Source: Spirochaetales bacterium Spiro_10 (GTDB lineage: Bacteria > Spirochaetota > Spirochaetia > Treponematales > Treponemataceae). Taken from it: 64,000 nt of DNA. The position numbers and the translations under genes are program-made. Where the stretch lies: the NCBI GenBank assembly GCA_001604405.1, contig LVBL01000041.1:1-64000 (forward strand), read 5' to 3'. Below, piece after piece: positions 17,881-27,478 of this stretch. The stretch's first letter is position 1; each line of letters begins with the position of its first letter. The notes under the pieces were generated by a model. The model had not been told where the DNA came from, searched no databases, and was given only the letters and a program-made list of their open reading frames with translations.

Positions 17881-18421
17881 TCGCGCCCCGACGCCTCACG
17901 AGCCAGATCACGAAGGTGATGAGAGCGGGAAGCAGCAACAGCGGAACCCACCACAGGACGACGGTGGTGAAGGAAACGGGAATGAGATGCGTCGAGAAAA
18001 GCATGAACATGAAGCCGAGGGCCGCGAACGCAAGGGCGGGAACCATGAATATCGCCGAGAGGCGATGATACCGGAAAAAGCCCGAAACGATGAATGAGAG
18101 GCCGACGAAGAGCATCAACAGGGGCCACACGCCCGGGAAGCGGAAGGGAAACACGCCGGCGTCGATAAGCAGGAACAGCATCCCGGTCAGAAAGAGAAAG
18201 GTGGCCGTGAAGAGAAAATGGATGCGGTTATGCATCGCCGAACCCGCGTGCCAGAGGAAGGCGCCCGAGACTATGCCCACTATCGCGACGGTATACCGCG
18301 GAAGCTCGAGGTTCATCAGCATGAGCAATGTCACGGCCACGGCGACGAAACCCACGCTCAGGGGAAGGAGGACGACGGAAATCCGAAGGGTGATCCTGGT
18401 CACGAAATCCTTTACGCTCAT
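17867..18421 (-). CDS. Integral membrane protein of unknown function
   Basis: A 184-residue very hydrophobic protein with about six predicted membrane segments and a short basic C-terminus ([10 protein letters not shown]). No catalytic or transport motif is visible. The chosen start at 18421 has AGGAG 10 nt upstream; longer in-frame starts overlap the divergent promoter at 18466-18494. It is co-transcribed with the TPR lipoprotein, whose start it overlaps. Confidence 0.7.
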   Translation of the reverse strand: MSVKDFVTRITLRISVVLLPLSVGFVAVAVTLLMLMNLELPRYTVAIVGIVSGAFLWHAGSAMHNRIHFLFTATFLFLTGMLFLLIDAGVFPFRFPGVWPLLMLFVGLSFIVSGFFRYHRLSAIFMVPALAFAALGFMFMLFSTHLIPVSFTTVVLWWVPLLLLPALITFVIWLVRRRGANGEE

Positions 18422-18465
18422 CGTCAATCGCTCCTCATGCCTAATTGTAGCCTCTTTATCACGTC

Positions 18466-18494
18466 TTGCCAATACGGATACCGACATGTTACTA
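18466..18494 (+). promoter_or_regulatory. Promoter of the envelope gene cluster
   Basis: -35 TTGCCA, 17-bp spacer, -10 TTACTA, immediately upstream of the GTG start at 18503. It lies between divergent gene groups. If used, the 5' leader would be almost absent. Confidence 0.5.
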
Positions 18495-18502
18495 TCCGAA
18501 CC

Positions 18503-19588
18503 GTGCAAAACAATGCCCGCTTCGCCGCGTCGACGCCCGTTCGCCCGCTCATCGCGGCGCTCGCTTTATCCGCGCTCGTTCTGGCGACCTCGTGCGGGGA
18601 GGCGTCACGGGACTATCTTGTCGACGGCCTGACCCGTTACGGCGACGAACAACGCCAGCTGCTCGGCCTGCTGGAACGCGGCAAAACCGACGAACAAACC
18701 CGATTTGCCCTGACCAACCGGATCGCGGGAAACCTGAAGGCCGAGGGAAAACTGAGAAACCTCGTCCTCTTCCTCACGACCACCGTTGAGCGCAACCCCG
18801 ACGATCCCTACAACGCCTACTGGCTGCTCATGGTGGCGAACGCCTACCTGGAGCAGGACGCGCCGCAGATCGCGGGATACTACTTCGAGCGGATCCTGGG
18901 GAGCAGCCGGGATCTGGAGATTCGCGGAAAGTCAATCCACCTTGTTTCCCTGCAGAACCTCATCCAGATAACGGACCAGCCGGAACTCCGCGTCAAGTAT
19001 TACGGAGACCTCATCACCAGGTTTTCGGGAAGCATCGACCTCGGGTATTCGTATTTCATGCTCGCGCGCTCGTACGAACGGCTCGGCGAGTGGGAACTCG
19101 CAATACAAACATACGCGCAATTCATCGGTTACGGGCAATACGACGTCATCATCCCCGGCGTTCCCGACGCGTACGAGTACGCGAAGCGTATCGTCGACTA
19201 CAACACGTCCTCAAAGGACTGGACCTTCGAGACGCTGGACGAGCTGGTCGGCAACATAAAATCTGCGATCGGGGACTACGATTACCGCAGGCTCGACCGG
19301 TACCGCGCCAAGGTCAACTTCTTCGCGATGTCGTGGAAGCAGGAGGCGAGCGACCATAACTCGCAAACCGACTTTCAGATGCGCGATTTCATGGGCGGAA
19401 ACCGCATCCGCTTCAACGACGCCCTCGACGCCTCCTCGAACCCGCATGAGGCCTTCCTGAGGACGTCGGGCTGGAACCAGTACGTAAGCGTCTGGTATCT
19501 GTATTTCAGAAAGGTCAACTTCCCCGCGGATCCGGACATTCACGGACGCTGGGAATGGGCCGGCATCTATTACGGGGAGAAGATGTAG
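18503..19588 (+). CDS. TPR-like outer-envelope lipoprotein
   Basis: A 361-residue lipoprotein. Translation from GTG 18503 gives a basic N-terminus, hydrophobic stretch and lipobox LATSC (Cys near 31). The body is helical, with TPR-like pairs (YNAYWLLMVANAYLEQ, YSYFMLARSYERLGEWELAIQTYAQF), and an aromatic-rich C-terminal part (WNQYVSVWYLYFRKVNF). I do not recognise a named family; the pattern resembles spirochaete-specific lipoproteins. It is followed 1 nt later by a lytic transglycosylase and then an OmpA-domain protein, so a cell-wall or envelope role is likely. Confidence 0.7.
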   Translation: MQNNARFAASTPVRPLIAALALSALVLATSCGEASRDYLVDGLTRYGDEQRQLLGLLERGKTDEQTRFALTNRIAGNLKAEGKLRNLVLFLTTTVERNPDDPYNAYWLLMVANAYLEQDAPQIAGYYFERILGSSRDLEIRGKSIHLVSLQNLIQITDQPELRVKYYGDLITRFSGSIDLGYSYFMLARSYERLGEWELAIQTYAQFIGYGQYDVIIPGVPDAYEYAKRIVDYNTSSKDWTFETLDELVGNIKSAIGDYDYRRLDRYRAKVNFFAMSWKQEASDHNSQTDFQMRDFMGGNRIRFNDALDASSNPHEAFLRTSGWNQYVSVWYLYFRKVNFPADPDIHGRWEWAGIYYGEKM

Positions 19589-19589
19589 G

Positions 19590-20921
19590 ATGACGCCGCA
19601 GAGAACCCGTTCGCGTCAGGGAAGAATCCGCGCCCTCCTTTTCGTCCTTTCGTCGGCGACGGTCTTCGCAGGCACCTATGACGCTCCGACGGACGTCGCG
19701 TCGCCGGTCGCGACCCCGCAAGAGACGGCCTCGACCACGGCCGGAGCCCTTGCCTCGCAAGGTACGCCACGGCGCTATCCGGCGCTCGCGCTCGAAATGC
19801 CGGACTCGCCGCTCATAGACAGATACCGGAACCAGTATACCACCCCCGAAGGACTCGCCTACCTTTCCGCCGTAATGCGCCGTTCGGCGCCGTATCGCGA
19901 CTTCATCCTCGCCGAGATCGACCGGCTCGGCCTTCCCGAATGCCTCGTGTACCTTCCCGTCATCGAGTCCGGGTTTTCCGCGACCGCCGTCTCGCGTTCG
20001 GGGGCGACGGGCGTCTGGCAATTCATGCGCAACAGCGTGTCGGGATACGGCATCCGCATCGGCGAATGGATGGACGAGCGGCGGGATCCCTGGATCGCCA
20101 CGACAGCCGCACTACGGAAGCTCGGCGACAACTACCGCGACCTCGGAAGCTGGGAGCTCGCGCTCGCCGCCTACAACTGCGGCCTCGGGGCTACCCGCAA
20201 GGCGGTCAAGAAATCGGGATCGAACGACTACTGGCACTTGTCCGCGAAGGGATACTTCAAAAAGGAAACCGTGCACTACGTCCCGAAATTCCTCGCGATC
20301 TCCGAGATCCTCTCGAAAAGCGAGGAGTACGGCATCGACTGGGGGGATTCCCCCGATACGGGCCCCTACGCCACGATCCCGGTAAAACGGCCGATTGACC
20401 TTTCGGTCGTCGCGAGGGAAACGGGAATCAGTCATGAGCTCCTTCGCGCAATCAATCCGGCCCTGCACTATTCAATTACCCCGCCCGACGCGACCTACGC
20501 CTTTCGCGTGCCGGCGAGCATGGAGGAACAGGTACGCGCGGTCCTTGAGGATCCCGAAAAGATGCTCCTGGACTACTACCTGTACGCGGTCAAGTCGGGA
20601 GACACCCTGTACGCGCTCGCCCTCCATTACGGGATTTCGGTCGACATGATACTGCAATACAACCCCGGCGTCCGCCCTAACACACTCAAAATCGGCCGCA
20701 AACTCGTCATCCCGGCCATCAAAAAGGTGGCGGCGTACGCGGGAAAAAAGGATCGGGACGACCTCGATTTTTCCGGGGTCTATCTCGTCAAGAAGGGAGA
20801 CACCCTCTGGTCGATCGCGCTTGCGTACAACATCCAGGTGGAAACCCTGGCCGAACGAAACAATCTTGCGGTTAATTCGGTCCTTTCGTTGGGAAAACAG
20901 CTCCGCGTGCCGATACTGTAA
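19590..20921 (+). CDS. Membrane-bound lytic murein transglycosylase with two LysM domains (MltD-like)
   Basis: Cleaves the glycan strand of peptidoglycan between MurNAc and GlcNAc. The 443-residue protein has an N-terminal signal segment (about 12-28), an SLT domain (about 100-230) with the catalytic Glu126 in LPVIESGFS and the following GATGVWQFM and AYNCG motifs, and LysM repeats at about 338-382 (YAVKSGDTLYALA) and 396-440 (YLVKKGDTLWSIA) that bind peptidoglycan. A further LysM-like stretch at about 270-310 is degenerate. It is tightly packed with the TPR lipoprotein upstream and the OmpA-domain gene 3 nt downstream. Confidence 0.92.
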   Translation: MTPQRTRSRQGRIRALLFVLSSATVFAGTYDAPTDVASPVATPQETASTTAGALASQGTPRRYPALALEMPDSPLIDRYRNQYTTPEGLAYLSAVMRRSAPYRDFILAEIDRLGLPECLVYLPVIESGFSATAVSRSGATGVWQFMRNSVSGYGIRIGEWMDERRDPWIATTAALRKLGDNYRDLGSWELALAAYNCGLGATRKAVKKSGSNDYWHLSAKGYFKKETVHYVPKFLAISEILSKSEEYGIDWGDSPDTGPYATIPVKRPIDLSVVARETGISHELLRAINPALHYSITPPDATYAFRVPASMEEQVRAVLEDPEKMLLDYYLYAVKSGDTLYALALHYGISVDMILQYNPGVRPNTLKIGRKLVIPAIKKVAAYAGKKDRDDLDFSGVYLVKKGDTLWSIALAYNIQVETLAERNNLAVNSVLSLGKQLRVPIL

Positions 20922-20924
20922 TAC

Positions 20925-22265
20925 ATGAGGTACGTTCCGATTTCCACACGGGTCCTTACCCTGCTTATATGCGCGGCGTTCGCGACCGCGCCCTTTTTCC
21001 CCGAGGAACGGTCCGTTCAGGCGGTTTCCAGCACGGACTGGAACCGGGGAACCGTGCATTCCGTCGTCACCCTCGACGCGGTCAGGGAGGGCATCGGCCT
21101 TCCGGCGGGCAGAAGCTCCGCCCTCCAGATCCTGGAGATGGAAACGCCGGCCCGCCTCAAGGACACGCTGTTCTCGATCCCCGTCGATTCAACCAACCGA
21201 CTTGGGCACTACGTGGATCGCGGAGAGGTCTCGCTTGCCGAGATCAACGGCATTATAGAGAACGGGACTTGGACCCCGCCCTGGATGTCGCAGGATCTCG
21301 CAGGCGTATCGATGACCGTAACCCTCGAGCTCTCCCGTTTCGGCTCGATTTTTGTCAGGCATAAAAGCCCGTGGAAACCGCGGGCGCCGCTCGACGCCGT
21401 TCCGACCAGACCGTATACGGGTATCGTCATCGACGCACGCGGAAGCCTTCCCGTTCACGGTGAATACGTAGAAGCCCGCGCGGCCCCGTGCCTGTTCCCG
21501 CGCGTCTGGAGCGAGGACATGGACGTGCTGTACGAGCGTAACATGGTCGAGCCGGGGATTGCGCGCGGGCGCGGGATCGTCGTGTACGCGTCCCGTCCCG
21601 AGGATCCGGCCGTCACGAAGGCGGTCGGTACCGACCCGGCCAGGATCACCGCACGTCGGCTCTATGGCATCAACCGGACCGATCCGCTCATATCCCGGCA
21701 TGACTTCCTGAGGATCATGTCCAGCCCCGAAAACAGGGCCTTGTTTTCCGCGGGCAAGGTCGCCATCCTCTGCGATGCCGACCGGCTTACGGGAATCCCC
21801 CTCGGGCCGGTGAAGGACGATGAGTATTATTTTACCTTTAACCGGATTGCACGGGCGCTTCAGGCTCAGCCGGTGGCGAAAATGGACTTTTCCGACGCCT
21901 GGGAAGGGCAGAAGATGACCATCTACGACATCAAATTCATCGCGGACAGCGCAAGGATACTCCCCGAGGAGCGAAGCCGGCTTGACAGCATCGCCAACGC
22001 CCTCAAGCAGGCCTCGGACGGCGCGACGTTTATCGTCGAGGGTCACACCGCAAACGTCGGTAAACCCGATGGCGAGCGAGCCCTTTCCATGGAACGCGCC
22101 GCGCTGATCGCGGCGGAGCTTTCCGCGCGGGGTATAGACGCCCGGCGCTTCACCTCCACGGGATACGGCGGCACGAGGCCCGTATCGACGAACGATACGG
22201 ACGAAGGCCGCGCGAGAAACCGGCGGGTCGAGATAACGATACGGCTCGGACAGCAGGACCAATGA
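20925..22265 (+). CDS. OmpA C-terminal domain envelope protein
   Basis: A 446-residue secreted protein with a signal peptide (about 1-27), a long N-terminal region of unknown fold, and an OmpA-type peptidoglycan-binding domain at about 325-442 (IKFIADSARILPEERSRLD..., EGHTANVGK, GYGGTRPV...ARNRRVEITI). The domain binds peptidoglycan non-covalently through conserved Asp and Arg, here in NDTDEGRARNRR. Likely anchors the outer membrane or periplasmic structures to the wall. Follows the lytic transglycosylase by 3 nt in the same operon. Confidence 0.88.
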   Translation: MRYVPISTRVLTLLICAAFATAPFFPEERSVQAVSSTDWNRGTVHSVVTLDAVREGIGLPAGRSSALQILEMETPARLKDTLFSIPVDSTNRLGHYVDRGEVSLAEINGIIENGTWTPPWMSQDLAGVSMTVTLELSRFGSIFVRHKSPWKPRAPLDAVPTRPYTGIVIDARGSLPVHGEYVEARAAPCLFPRVWSEDMDVLYERNMVEPGIARGRGIVVYASRPEDPAVTKAVGTDPARITARRLYGINRTDPLISRHDFLRIMSSPENRALFSAGKVAILCDADRLTGIPLGPVKDDEYYFTFNRIARALQAQPVAKMDFSDAWEGQKMTIYDIKFIADSARILPEERSRLDSIANALKQASDGATFIVEGHTANVGKPDGERALSMERAALIAAELSARGIDARRFTSTGYGGTRPVSTNDTDEGRARNRRVEITIRLGQQDQ

Positions 22266-22276
22266 GCCGGGCAACG

Positions 22277-22305
22277 TTGACGGCACGTATCTTGCGTGGT
22301 AGTAT
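22277..22305 (+). promoter_or_regulatory. Promoter for the 22333 gene
   Basis: -35 TTGACG, 17-bp spacer, -10 TAGTAT, 28 nt before the start codon of the small cysteine-rich protein. Confidence 0.55.
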
Positions 22306-22332
22306 GATATCAGTAAAAAAGGGGGAATCCGC

Positions 22333-22674
22333 ATGTCCACGAATCTGACGCGGAGGCACACCGGTGAAACGGAGCTTCAAGAGGAAATCCTGTCCGAAGA
22401 GGGCTTTGACGCCGGAAAGATTTACTGCGCCAACTGCATCCATTGCAAGCTCGTTTCCGCGCCCGCGGACCATACCGGGCAGTTCTACCTGCGCGTACGC
22501 TGCGCCGCCGGAAAATGGAAGAAGAAACTGGGAGGGGAAAAACAGTACAAGTACTTCACTGTTACCCGACGCAGTATCGATTGTTGTGATGCATACGAGC
22601 CCATGGGCGACGCCGACGAGTTTATCAGCGATCTGAGGCGAAATCTCCCCATCAGGGACGAAATCTACGAGTAA
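22333..22674 (+). CDS. Small cysteine-rich protein, possible metal ribbon
   Basis: A 113-residue soluble protein, GGGGGA ahead of the start. It contains CANCIHCK (about 34-41), a single C near 58 (RVRCAAGKW) and a vicinal CC near 84 (SIDCCDAYEP), an arrangement that could hold zinc or an Fe-S cluster. The remaining sequence is charged. I do not recognise a named family. It has its own promoter and is followed 16 nt later by a small lipoprotein. Confidence 0.65.
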   Translation: MSTNLTRRHTGETELQEEILSEEGFDAGKIYCANCIHCKLVSAPADHTGQFYLRVRCAAGKWKKKLGGEKQYKYFTVTRRSIDCCDAYEPMGDADEFISDLRRNLPIRDEIYE

Positions 22675-22690
22675 AGGAAACGCCATTCTA

Positions 22691-23110
22691 ATGAACCGGA
22701 ATACCGCCATGGCATCGCTTGCGGCGATGCTTCTGCTAGCCGTGACGGGCTGTTCGTCCGTACCTGATCCCGCAACCATTCCCCTTGACACCTCAGCGGC
22801 CGAATTGAGCCAAAAGGGCCAAGCCGCCTTCGACGAGAGCAATTACAAGGCCTCAGAGGTCTATTACCAGCTCATTATCGACCGCTTTTCCGATTCCCCC
22901 GCGCTTGTCGTGGCGGCGGAATTCGAGATCGCCCATCTGCGCGTGAAGCGGAAGGACTGGGACGACGCGAAAGAGCGGCTTGACGCCATCATCGCGCGGT
23001 ATGAGACCGCGGGCGGCGCGGGTTTGCCCCCCGAGTACCTCGTGCTTGCCAGGAACGACTTGAAAAAGATTCCCGTCAACCACGGCGGCCCCGCTCCCGT
23101 GGAGAAATAA
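22691..23110 (+). CDS. Small TPR-like lipoprotein
   Basis: A 139-residue lipoprotein: signal peptide with lipobox AVTGC (Cys near 21), then a BamD-like start of a TPR solenoid (GQAAFDESNYKASEVYYQLIIDRF, EFEIAHLRVKRKDWDDAKERLDAII). It has only about two repeats, far shorter than BamD (about 240 residues), so it is not a complete BamD. An adaptor role in the envelope is plausible. Terminated directly downstream. Confidence 0.72.
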   Translation: MNRNTAMASLAAMLLLAVTGCSSVPDPATIPLDTSAAELSQKGQAAFDESNYKASEVYYQLIIDRFSDSPALVVAAEFEIAHLRVKRKDWDDAKERLDAIIARYETAGGAGLPPEYLVLARNDLKKIPVNHGGPAPVEK

Positions 23111-23144
23111 AAAAAAAGAACCGGTTCGCCGGTTCTTTTTTTTT
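23111..23144. terminator. Bidirectional terminator between convergent genes
   Basis: Stem AGAACCGG / CCGGTTCT with a TTCG tetraloop, flanked by A8 and T9 runs, so it can terminate both the lipoprotein gene (+) and the VWA gene (-). Confidence 0.92.
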
Positions 23145-23169
23145 ATCGCGGTCTCTTGTCCCGCTTCCC

Positions 23170-24300
23170 CTAGAGCGTCTCCCCGTGCGGGAGGATTATC
23201 ACGTTCAGTTCGACTCCCTTGCTTGCCGCGGCCGCCTCGACCGATTCCCTCGTGATTTTACCGCGCGGTTTGGGATGCGGCGGAGCGTCCCCGATGAGGA
23301 TGACCTTTCGGTCCCAGAGCGGCATCCAGGGCAGGGAAAGGGCCCCGTTGAGCCCCTCGTACACCGCCTCGGGTATGTCGCGCCCGCCCTGAACCCGGAA
23401 GGACCAGAGGGCCTTGCGAAAGGCCGCAAGGTCGCGGGTGAAGGAGACGGCCTGCTTGACGAGGAAATCCTCGTGATAATCCTTGTAGAGGACGAGGGCG
23501 ACGCGCCAGTCCGGATAGCCGGCCAGAGCCTCCTCCAGTGCCGGCACAAGGTCCTCCCGCACGGTACCGATGTCGTCCTTCATGCTCTCCGTCGCGTCGA
23601 TGACGAATACGAGGTCAAGGCCCTTCACGCCGCCCGATTCGAGGAGCGAACGTATCGTCGGGACTATCTCGCCGGGTCCCTTCGCGTACAGGGTCTTCCC
23701 GCGGTTTTTTTCCGCCAAATTGCCGAAGCTGTCTACGGTATCCTTCATGAAGATCTCGGGAGGAGGCGGTTCGGTGCGGCGTACCGCTACCTGCGTCACC
23801 CGTATCTTGAAGGGATTGTCCACGAAGGGCCCCGAGTAATCGGCGTATTCGCGGGCGAACGCCCGGATGTTGACGAAGGTTCCGTCGAGGATCTGTACCT
23901 CCCCGTGACGGGACCAGTCATAGCCGTAGGCGATCACGTACGGAATCCAGATATGAAAGGCCTCTCCGACGGGCGTATCGCGTTCGGTCGTCGAGTCTAT
24001 GAGACTCCAGATGTTCTTTTCGGCGGGGATGAAGGCGCCCTCGAGGATACGCCGCTCGTCCCCGTTGATTGGGTTATACGCAAGCGCCCGGTAGGCGTAA
24101 TTCGGCTCCTTCATCGCGGGGTCTTTGGTGGTTTCCGTCAGAAGGATCGAGCCGATATCCGGCTTTTTGCGGACATAGAGATGGTACCCGCCCTCGGGAC
24201 TCTGAATTATACGCACGTCATCGGGGCCGATCGTCAGGTCGGCGCAGTAAAGCGGCGACAGGAGCAGGACGAGCGCCGCGAGGACCATTCCGTTCTTCAT
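23170..24300 (-). CDS. Secreted VWA-domain protein
   Basis: A 376-residue exported protein (signal peptide about 1-20, [18 protein letters not shown]). The C-terminal half (about 225-376) is a von Willebrand factor A domain with the metal site DATES ([12 protein letters not shown], about 228-240), a variant of DxSxS in which a Thr replaces the first Ser, and the later [12 protein letters not shown] and LIGDAPPH elements. The N-terminal half is of unknown fold. VWA proteins bind ligands or partners; the target here is not known. Confidence 0.82.
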   Translation of the reverse strand: MKNGMVLAALVLLLSPLYCADLTIGPDDVRIIQSPEGGYHLYVRKKPDIGSILLTETTKDPAMKEPNYAYRALAYNPINGDERRILEGAFIPAEKNIWSLIDSTTERDTPVGEAFHIWIPYVIAYGYDWSRHGEVQILDGTFVNIRAFAREYADYSGPFVDNPFKIRVTQVAVRRTEPPPPEIFMKDTVDSFGNLAEKNRGKTLYAKGPGEIVPTIRSLLESGGVKGLDLVFVIDATESMKDDIGTVREDLVPALEEALAGYPDWRVALVLYKDYHEDFLVKQAVSFTRDLAAFRKALWSFRVQGGRDIPEAVYEGLNGALSLPWMPLWDRKVILIGDAPPHPKPRGKITRESVEAAAASKGVELNVIILPHGETL

Positions 24301-24404
24301 GTATAGAGTATCGGCCAGATGGCCCCGTCGATGAGGGAATCTCTCCCCGCCGGAAGGCCCCGACGGAACGGGGCGCGCAACGGGACCCGGATCGCGGCGA
24401 TGCC

Positions 24405-24434
24405 TTGATTCCCCTCGTACATCGGTGCTATTGT
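24405..24434 (+). promoter_or_regulatory. Candidate trpS promoter
   Basis: -35 TTGATT, 18-bp spacer, -10 TATTGT, with only 9 nt to the ATG at 24444. There is no Shine-Dalgarno sequence, so a leaderless or near-leaderless mRNA is predicted. Confidence 0.45.
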
Positions 24435-24443
24435 TCCGTTACT

Positions 24444-25511
24444 ATGGACAATAACGGAAAGAAACGCATACTGACCGGCGATCGTCCCACCGGCCGACTG
24501 CACCTCGGACATTACGTCGGTTCCATCGCGAACCGCGTCAGGCTTCAGGACGAATACGAGTGCTTCTTCATCATCGCCGACCTTCACACGCTTACGACGA
24601 AACCGGAGAAGGAACACATAGAGGAACTCGCCGACAACGTCAGGCAGATGGTGCTCGACTACCTCGCCTGCGGGATCGACCCCAACAAGTCGACGATCTA
24701 CCTCCAGTCGGCGGTACCCGAAGTCACCGAGCTCAACCTCTTTTTCATGGATCTCGTGACCGTGCCGCGGATGAACCGCATTCCCTCCCTCAAGGACATG
24801 GCGAAAAACGCGAACCTGTCGGAGATGCCCCTCGGACTCCTCGGGTATCCGGTCCTCCAGGCCGCCGACATCCTCATGCCGAGAAGCCATCTCGTGCCGG
24901 TCGGCAAGGATAACGAAAGCCACGTCGAACTCACCCGCGAGATAGCCAAACGGTTCAATTTCATGTACGGGGAGACCTTCCCGGTTCCGGACGTCATGGT
25001 CTCCGATTTCGGGTCCCTCGTCGGCACGGACGGCCAGGCCAAGATGAGCAAGAGTCTCAACAACGCCATCTTCCTCTCGGACGACGAGAAGAGCGTCATC
25101 AAGAAGGTGAACGGGATGTACACGGACCCCAACCGGACGAGCGCGGACGTTCCCGGCACGGTGGAGGGAAACCCGGTATTCATCTACCACGAGGCCTTTA
25201 ACCCGAACAAGGCCGAGATCGAGGACCTGAAAACGCGGTATCGCGCGGGCAAGGTCGGCGACGTCGAGGTAAAGCAGAAACTCAGCCTCGCGCTCAACGC
25301 CTTTCTCGACCCGATACGGGAACGGAGAGCCCACTTCGAGGCGCAGTCGGGACTCGTCGACGAGATTATCTACGAGGGAACCCTGAGGATGCGCGAGGAA
25401 GCCCGTGCGACGCTCTCCCTGGCGAAAAAAGCCATGGGGCTTTCGTCCGTGTGGAACCGCATCAGCCGCAAGGCGGAAGACGCGCGCAAGAAGCGGGAAA
25501 AGGGGGAATAA
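24444..25511 (+). CDS. trpS: Tryptophanyl-tRNA synthetase
   Basis: Charges tRNA-Trp. The 355-residue class I enzyme has [16 protein letters not shown] (HLGH at 20-23) and AKMSKSLNN (about 198-206). The ATG at 24444 is used; the in-frame extension upstream has unrelated sequence and would run into the divergent VWA gene. The start lacks an SD sequence, and ATTGTTCC / GGACAAT can pair across it. aroC begins on the base after its stop codon, so both are on one transcript; the pairing of Trp charging with chorismate synthesis is sensible. Confidence 0.95.
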   Translation: MDNNGKKRILTGDRPTGRLHLGHYVGSIANRVRLQDEYECFFIIADLHTLTTKPEKEHIEELADNVRQMVLDYLACGIDPNKSTIYLQSAVPEVTELNLFFMDLVTVPRMNRIPSLKDMAKNANLSEMPLGLLGYPVLQAADILMPRSHLVPVGKDNESHVELTREIAKRFNFMYGETFPVPDVMVSDFGSLVGTDGQAKMSKSLNNAIFLSDDEKSVIKKVNGMYTDPNRTSADVPGTVEGNPVFIYHEAFNPNKAEIEDLKTRYRAGKVGDVEVKQKLSLALNAFLDPIRERRAHFEAQSGLVDEIIYEGTLRMREEARATLSLAKKAMGLSSVWNRISRKAEDARKKREKGE

Positions 25512-26639
25512 GTGGCGGGAAACACCTTCGGGACGCTCTTCAGGATCACTACCTTCGGCGAGAGCCACGGCGTCGCGCTCGGCGTGACCGTGGACGGCTG
25601 CCCGGCAGGAATACCGCTCGAGGCGGCCGACATCCAGCGGGAACTTGACCGCCGCCGCCCCGGCGCGCACGCGTACGATTCGGACGGAACCCCGCGCGAC
25701 CCCAAACTCAATCCGGCCATGACAAGCCGCAAGGAGGACGACACCTGCGAGATACTCTCCGGCGTCTTCAGGGGCACAACGACGGGCACGCCCATCGCCA
25801 TCGTCGTCCGGAACACGAACCAGAAATCGGAGGATTACGGGGACATCGTGCGCAAGTTCCGCCCCGGTCACGCGGACTATCCCTTCTTCATGAAATACGG
25901 CATCCGGGACTACCGCGGGGGCGGACGCTCTTCGGGCCGAGAGACGATCGGCAGGGTCGCCGCCGGCGCCATCGCGAAGAAGTTCCTCGCGACGCAGGGA
26001 ATCGCCGTGCGGGGATGGACGTCCGAGGCGTGCGGAATCGAGTGCGCCTCGTTCGACGAGGCCGAGATCGAGCGGAATCCCATGCGCGCGTGCGACCCGG
26101 TCGCCGCGAAAAAGATGCTCGACCGCATTATAGAGCTCAAGCGCGACGGCGACAGCGCCGGGGGCATCATTTCCTGCCGCGTCACATCGGAGACGGGAGC
26201 CCTACCCGCCGGACTCGGCGAGCCGGTATTCGAGAAACTCGACGCCGCGCTCGCGGGGGCCATCCTGTCGGTCGGGGCCATCAAGGGAATCGAGTTCGGC
26301 GCGGGTTTCGCGGTCGCGCGCTCGACGGGCAAGTCGAACAACGACCCGATCAGGCGCAACCCCGAAACCGGGCGCGCCATGTTCGTGACGAACAACGCGG
26401 GCGGCATACAGGGAGGACTTTCCACCGGCGCCGAGATTTTCTTTCGCGCCGCGGTCAAGCCGGTATCCTCCATCAGCATCGCGCAAAAAACCGTAGACAT
26501 GGACGGGAAGGACTGCGACATCGAGGTGCACGGCCGGCACGACGTCTGCCTGTGCCCGAGGATAGTCCCGGTACTCGAGTCGATGACCGCCCTCGTGCTA
26601 ACCGACATGATCCTCAGGCAACGGGCGGTACGCCAGTAG
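25512..26639 (+). CDS. aroC: Chorismate synthase
   Basis: Makes chorismate from 5-enolpyruvylshikimate-3-phosphate with reduced FMN; last common step of aromatic amino acid synthesis. The 375-residue protein starts with GTG at 25512 and carries the signatures GESHGVALGVTVDGCPAG, the YGIRDYRGGGRSSGRETIGRVAAGA block, the NNAGGIQGG block near 295, and HDVCLCPRIVP near the C-terminus. Length is usual. It follows trpS with no gap. Confidence 0.96.
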   Translation: MAGNTFGTLFRITTFGESHGVALGVTVDGCPAGIPLEAADIQRELDRRRPGAHAYDSDGTPRDPKLNPAMTSRKEDDTCEILSGVFRGTTTGTPIAIVVRNTNQKSEDYGDIVRKFRPGHADYPFFMKYGIRDYRGGGRSSGRETIGRVAAGAIAKKFLATQGIAVRGWTSEACGIECASFDEAEIERNPMRACDPVAAKKMLDRIIELKRDGDSAGGIISCRVTSETGALPAGLGEPVFEKLDAALAGAILSVGAIKGIEFGAGFAVARSTGKSNNDPIRRNPETGRAMFVTNNAGGIQGGLSTGAEIFFRAAVKPVSSISIAQKTVDMDGKDCDIEVHGRHDVCLCPRIVPVLESMTALVLTDMILRQRAVRQ

Positions 26640-26671
26640 CGCCCCGGCAAAAACCGTGGTATCCTGTCGTC

Positions 26672-27031
26672 ATGACAATCACCGACGTGAAGGCGGCCCT
26701 CGAGGCGGAAGCCGTCGCGGACACCTGGCGCGACGGCGTCGAGATCGTGTCCGCGTGCGGCGCCGATCTCATGAGCGACGTCATGGCCTTCGTGAAAGAC
26801 CAGGTACTGCTCATGACCGGACTCATCAACGCGCAGGTCATACGTACCGCCATACTCATGGACATCCAGGCAATCTGCTTTGTGCGCGGGAAGGCGCCGA
26901 ATCAGGAGATGATCGACATGGCCCGCGACAACGGCATAGTCCTGCTCACGTCGCGGCTCCCCCTCTTTCTCGCGTGCGGCAAGCTCTACGAAGCCGGCGT
27001 GCGGCAGGGCGGAGTCAGGGCGATAGACTGA
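26672..27031 (+). CDS. DRTGG-domain protein
   Basis: A 119-residue protein made of a single DRTGG-type domain (named for a motif that is itself diverged here), with ADLMSDVMAFVKDQVLLMTGLINAQVIRTA in the middle. These small proteins occur beside sensory [FeFe]-hydrogenase and RsbW-like genes in clostridia and Thermotogae. Here the same three-gene order is seen, with 12 nt to the next gene. Its biochemical role is unknown; a ligand-binding or partner-binding regulatory role is the usual guess. No SD sequence is obvious. Confidence 0.78.
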   Translation: MTITDVKAALEAEAVADTWRDGVEIVSACGADLMSDVMAFVKDQVLLMTGLINAQVIRTAILMDIQAICFVRGKAPNQEMIDMARDNGIVLLTSRLPLFLACGKLYEAGVRQGGVRAID

Positions 27032-27043
27032 CGCGGGGCCGGG

Positions 27044-27478
27044 ATGAGATACCACTATGACGTGCCGGGCGACGATTTTTCGCGCGCGGGGCACGCCTCA
27101 TCCGAGATAAAGAAAACGCTCCAGCGACTCGGCGTTCCAGCGGACGTCATCAAACGCACGGCCGTGGCGATGTACGAGGCCGAGATCAACATGGTCGTGC
27201 ACGCCGGCGGCGGGAAGGCGGACGTCACGATAGAAAACCACGCCATCACCATCGTCATGAGCGACACGGGACCCGGGATCGAGAACCTCGATCTCGCCAT
27301 GCAGGACGGCTATTCGACCGCGCCGGAGCTCGTCCGCGAACTCGGCTTCGGGGCGGGGATGGGATTGCCGAACATGAGGCGGAACTCCGACGAACTTTCC
27401 ATTCGCACCGCGCCCGGCGAGGGAACGACCGTGACGATGGTCATTCGCATACCCGAAGCGCGCGGGGCCGCGGAATGA
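27044..27478 (+). CDS. RsbW-like serine kinase/ATPase
   Basis: A 144-residue GHKL-fold ATP-binding protein of the anti-sigma factor/RsbW type. The N box AMYEAEINMVVHAG (about 44-57) with the Mg-binding Asn, the G1 box DTGPGI (about 75-80) and the G2 box GFGAGMGLPNMR (about 101-112) are present. Such proteins bind ATP and phosphorylate or sequester a partner. It overlaps the hydrogenase-like gene by 4 nt (ATGA), so it is translationally coupled to it. The partner sigma factor or antagonist is not in this window. Confidence 0.85.
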   Translation: MRYHYDVPGDDFSRAGHASSEIKKTLQRLGVPADVIKRTAVAMYEAEINMVVHAGGGKADVTIENHAITIVMSDTGPGIENLDLAMQDGYSTAPELVRELGFGAGMGLPNMRRNSDELSIRTAPGEGTTVTMVIRIPEARGAAE

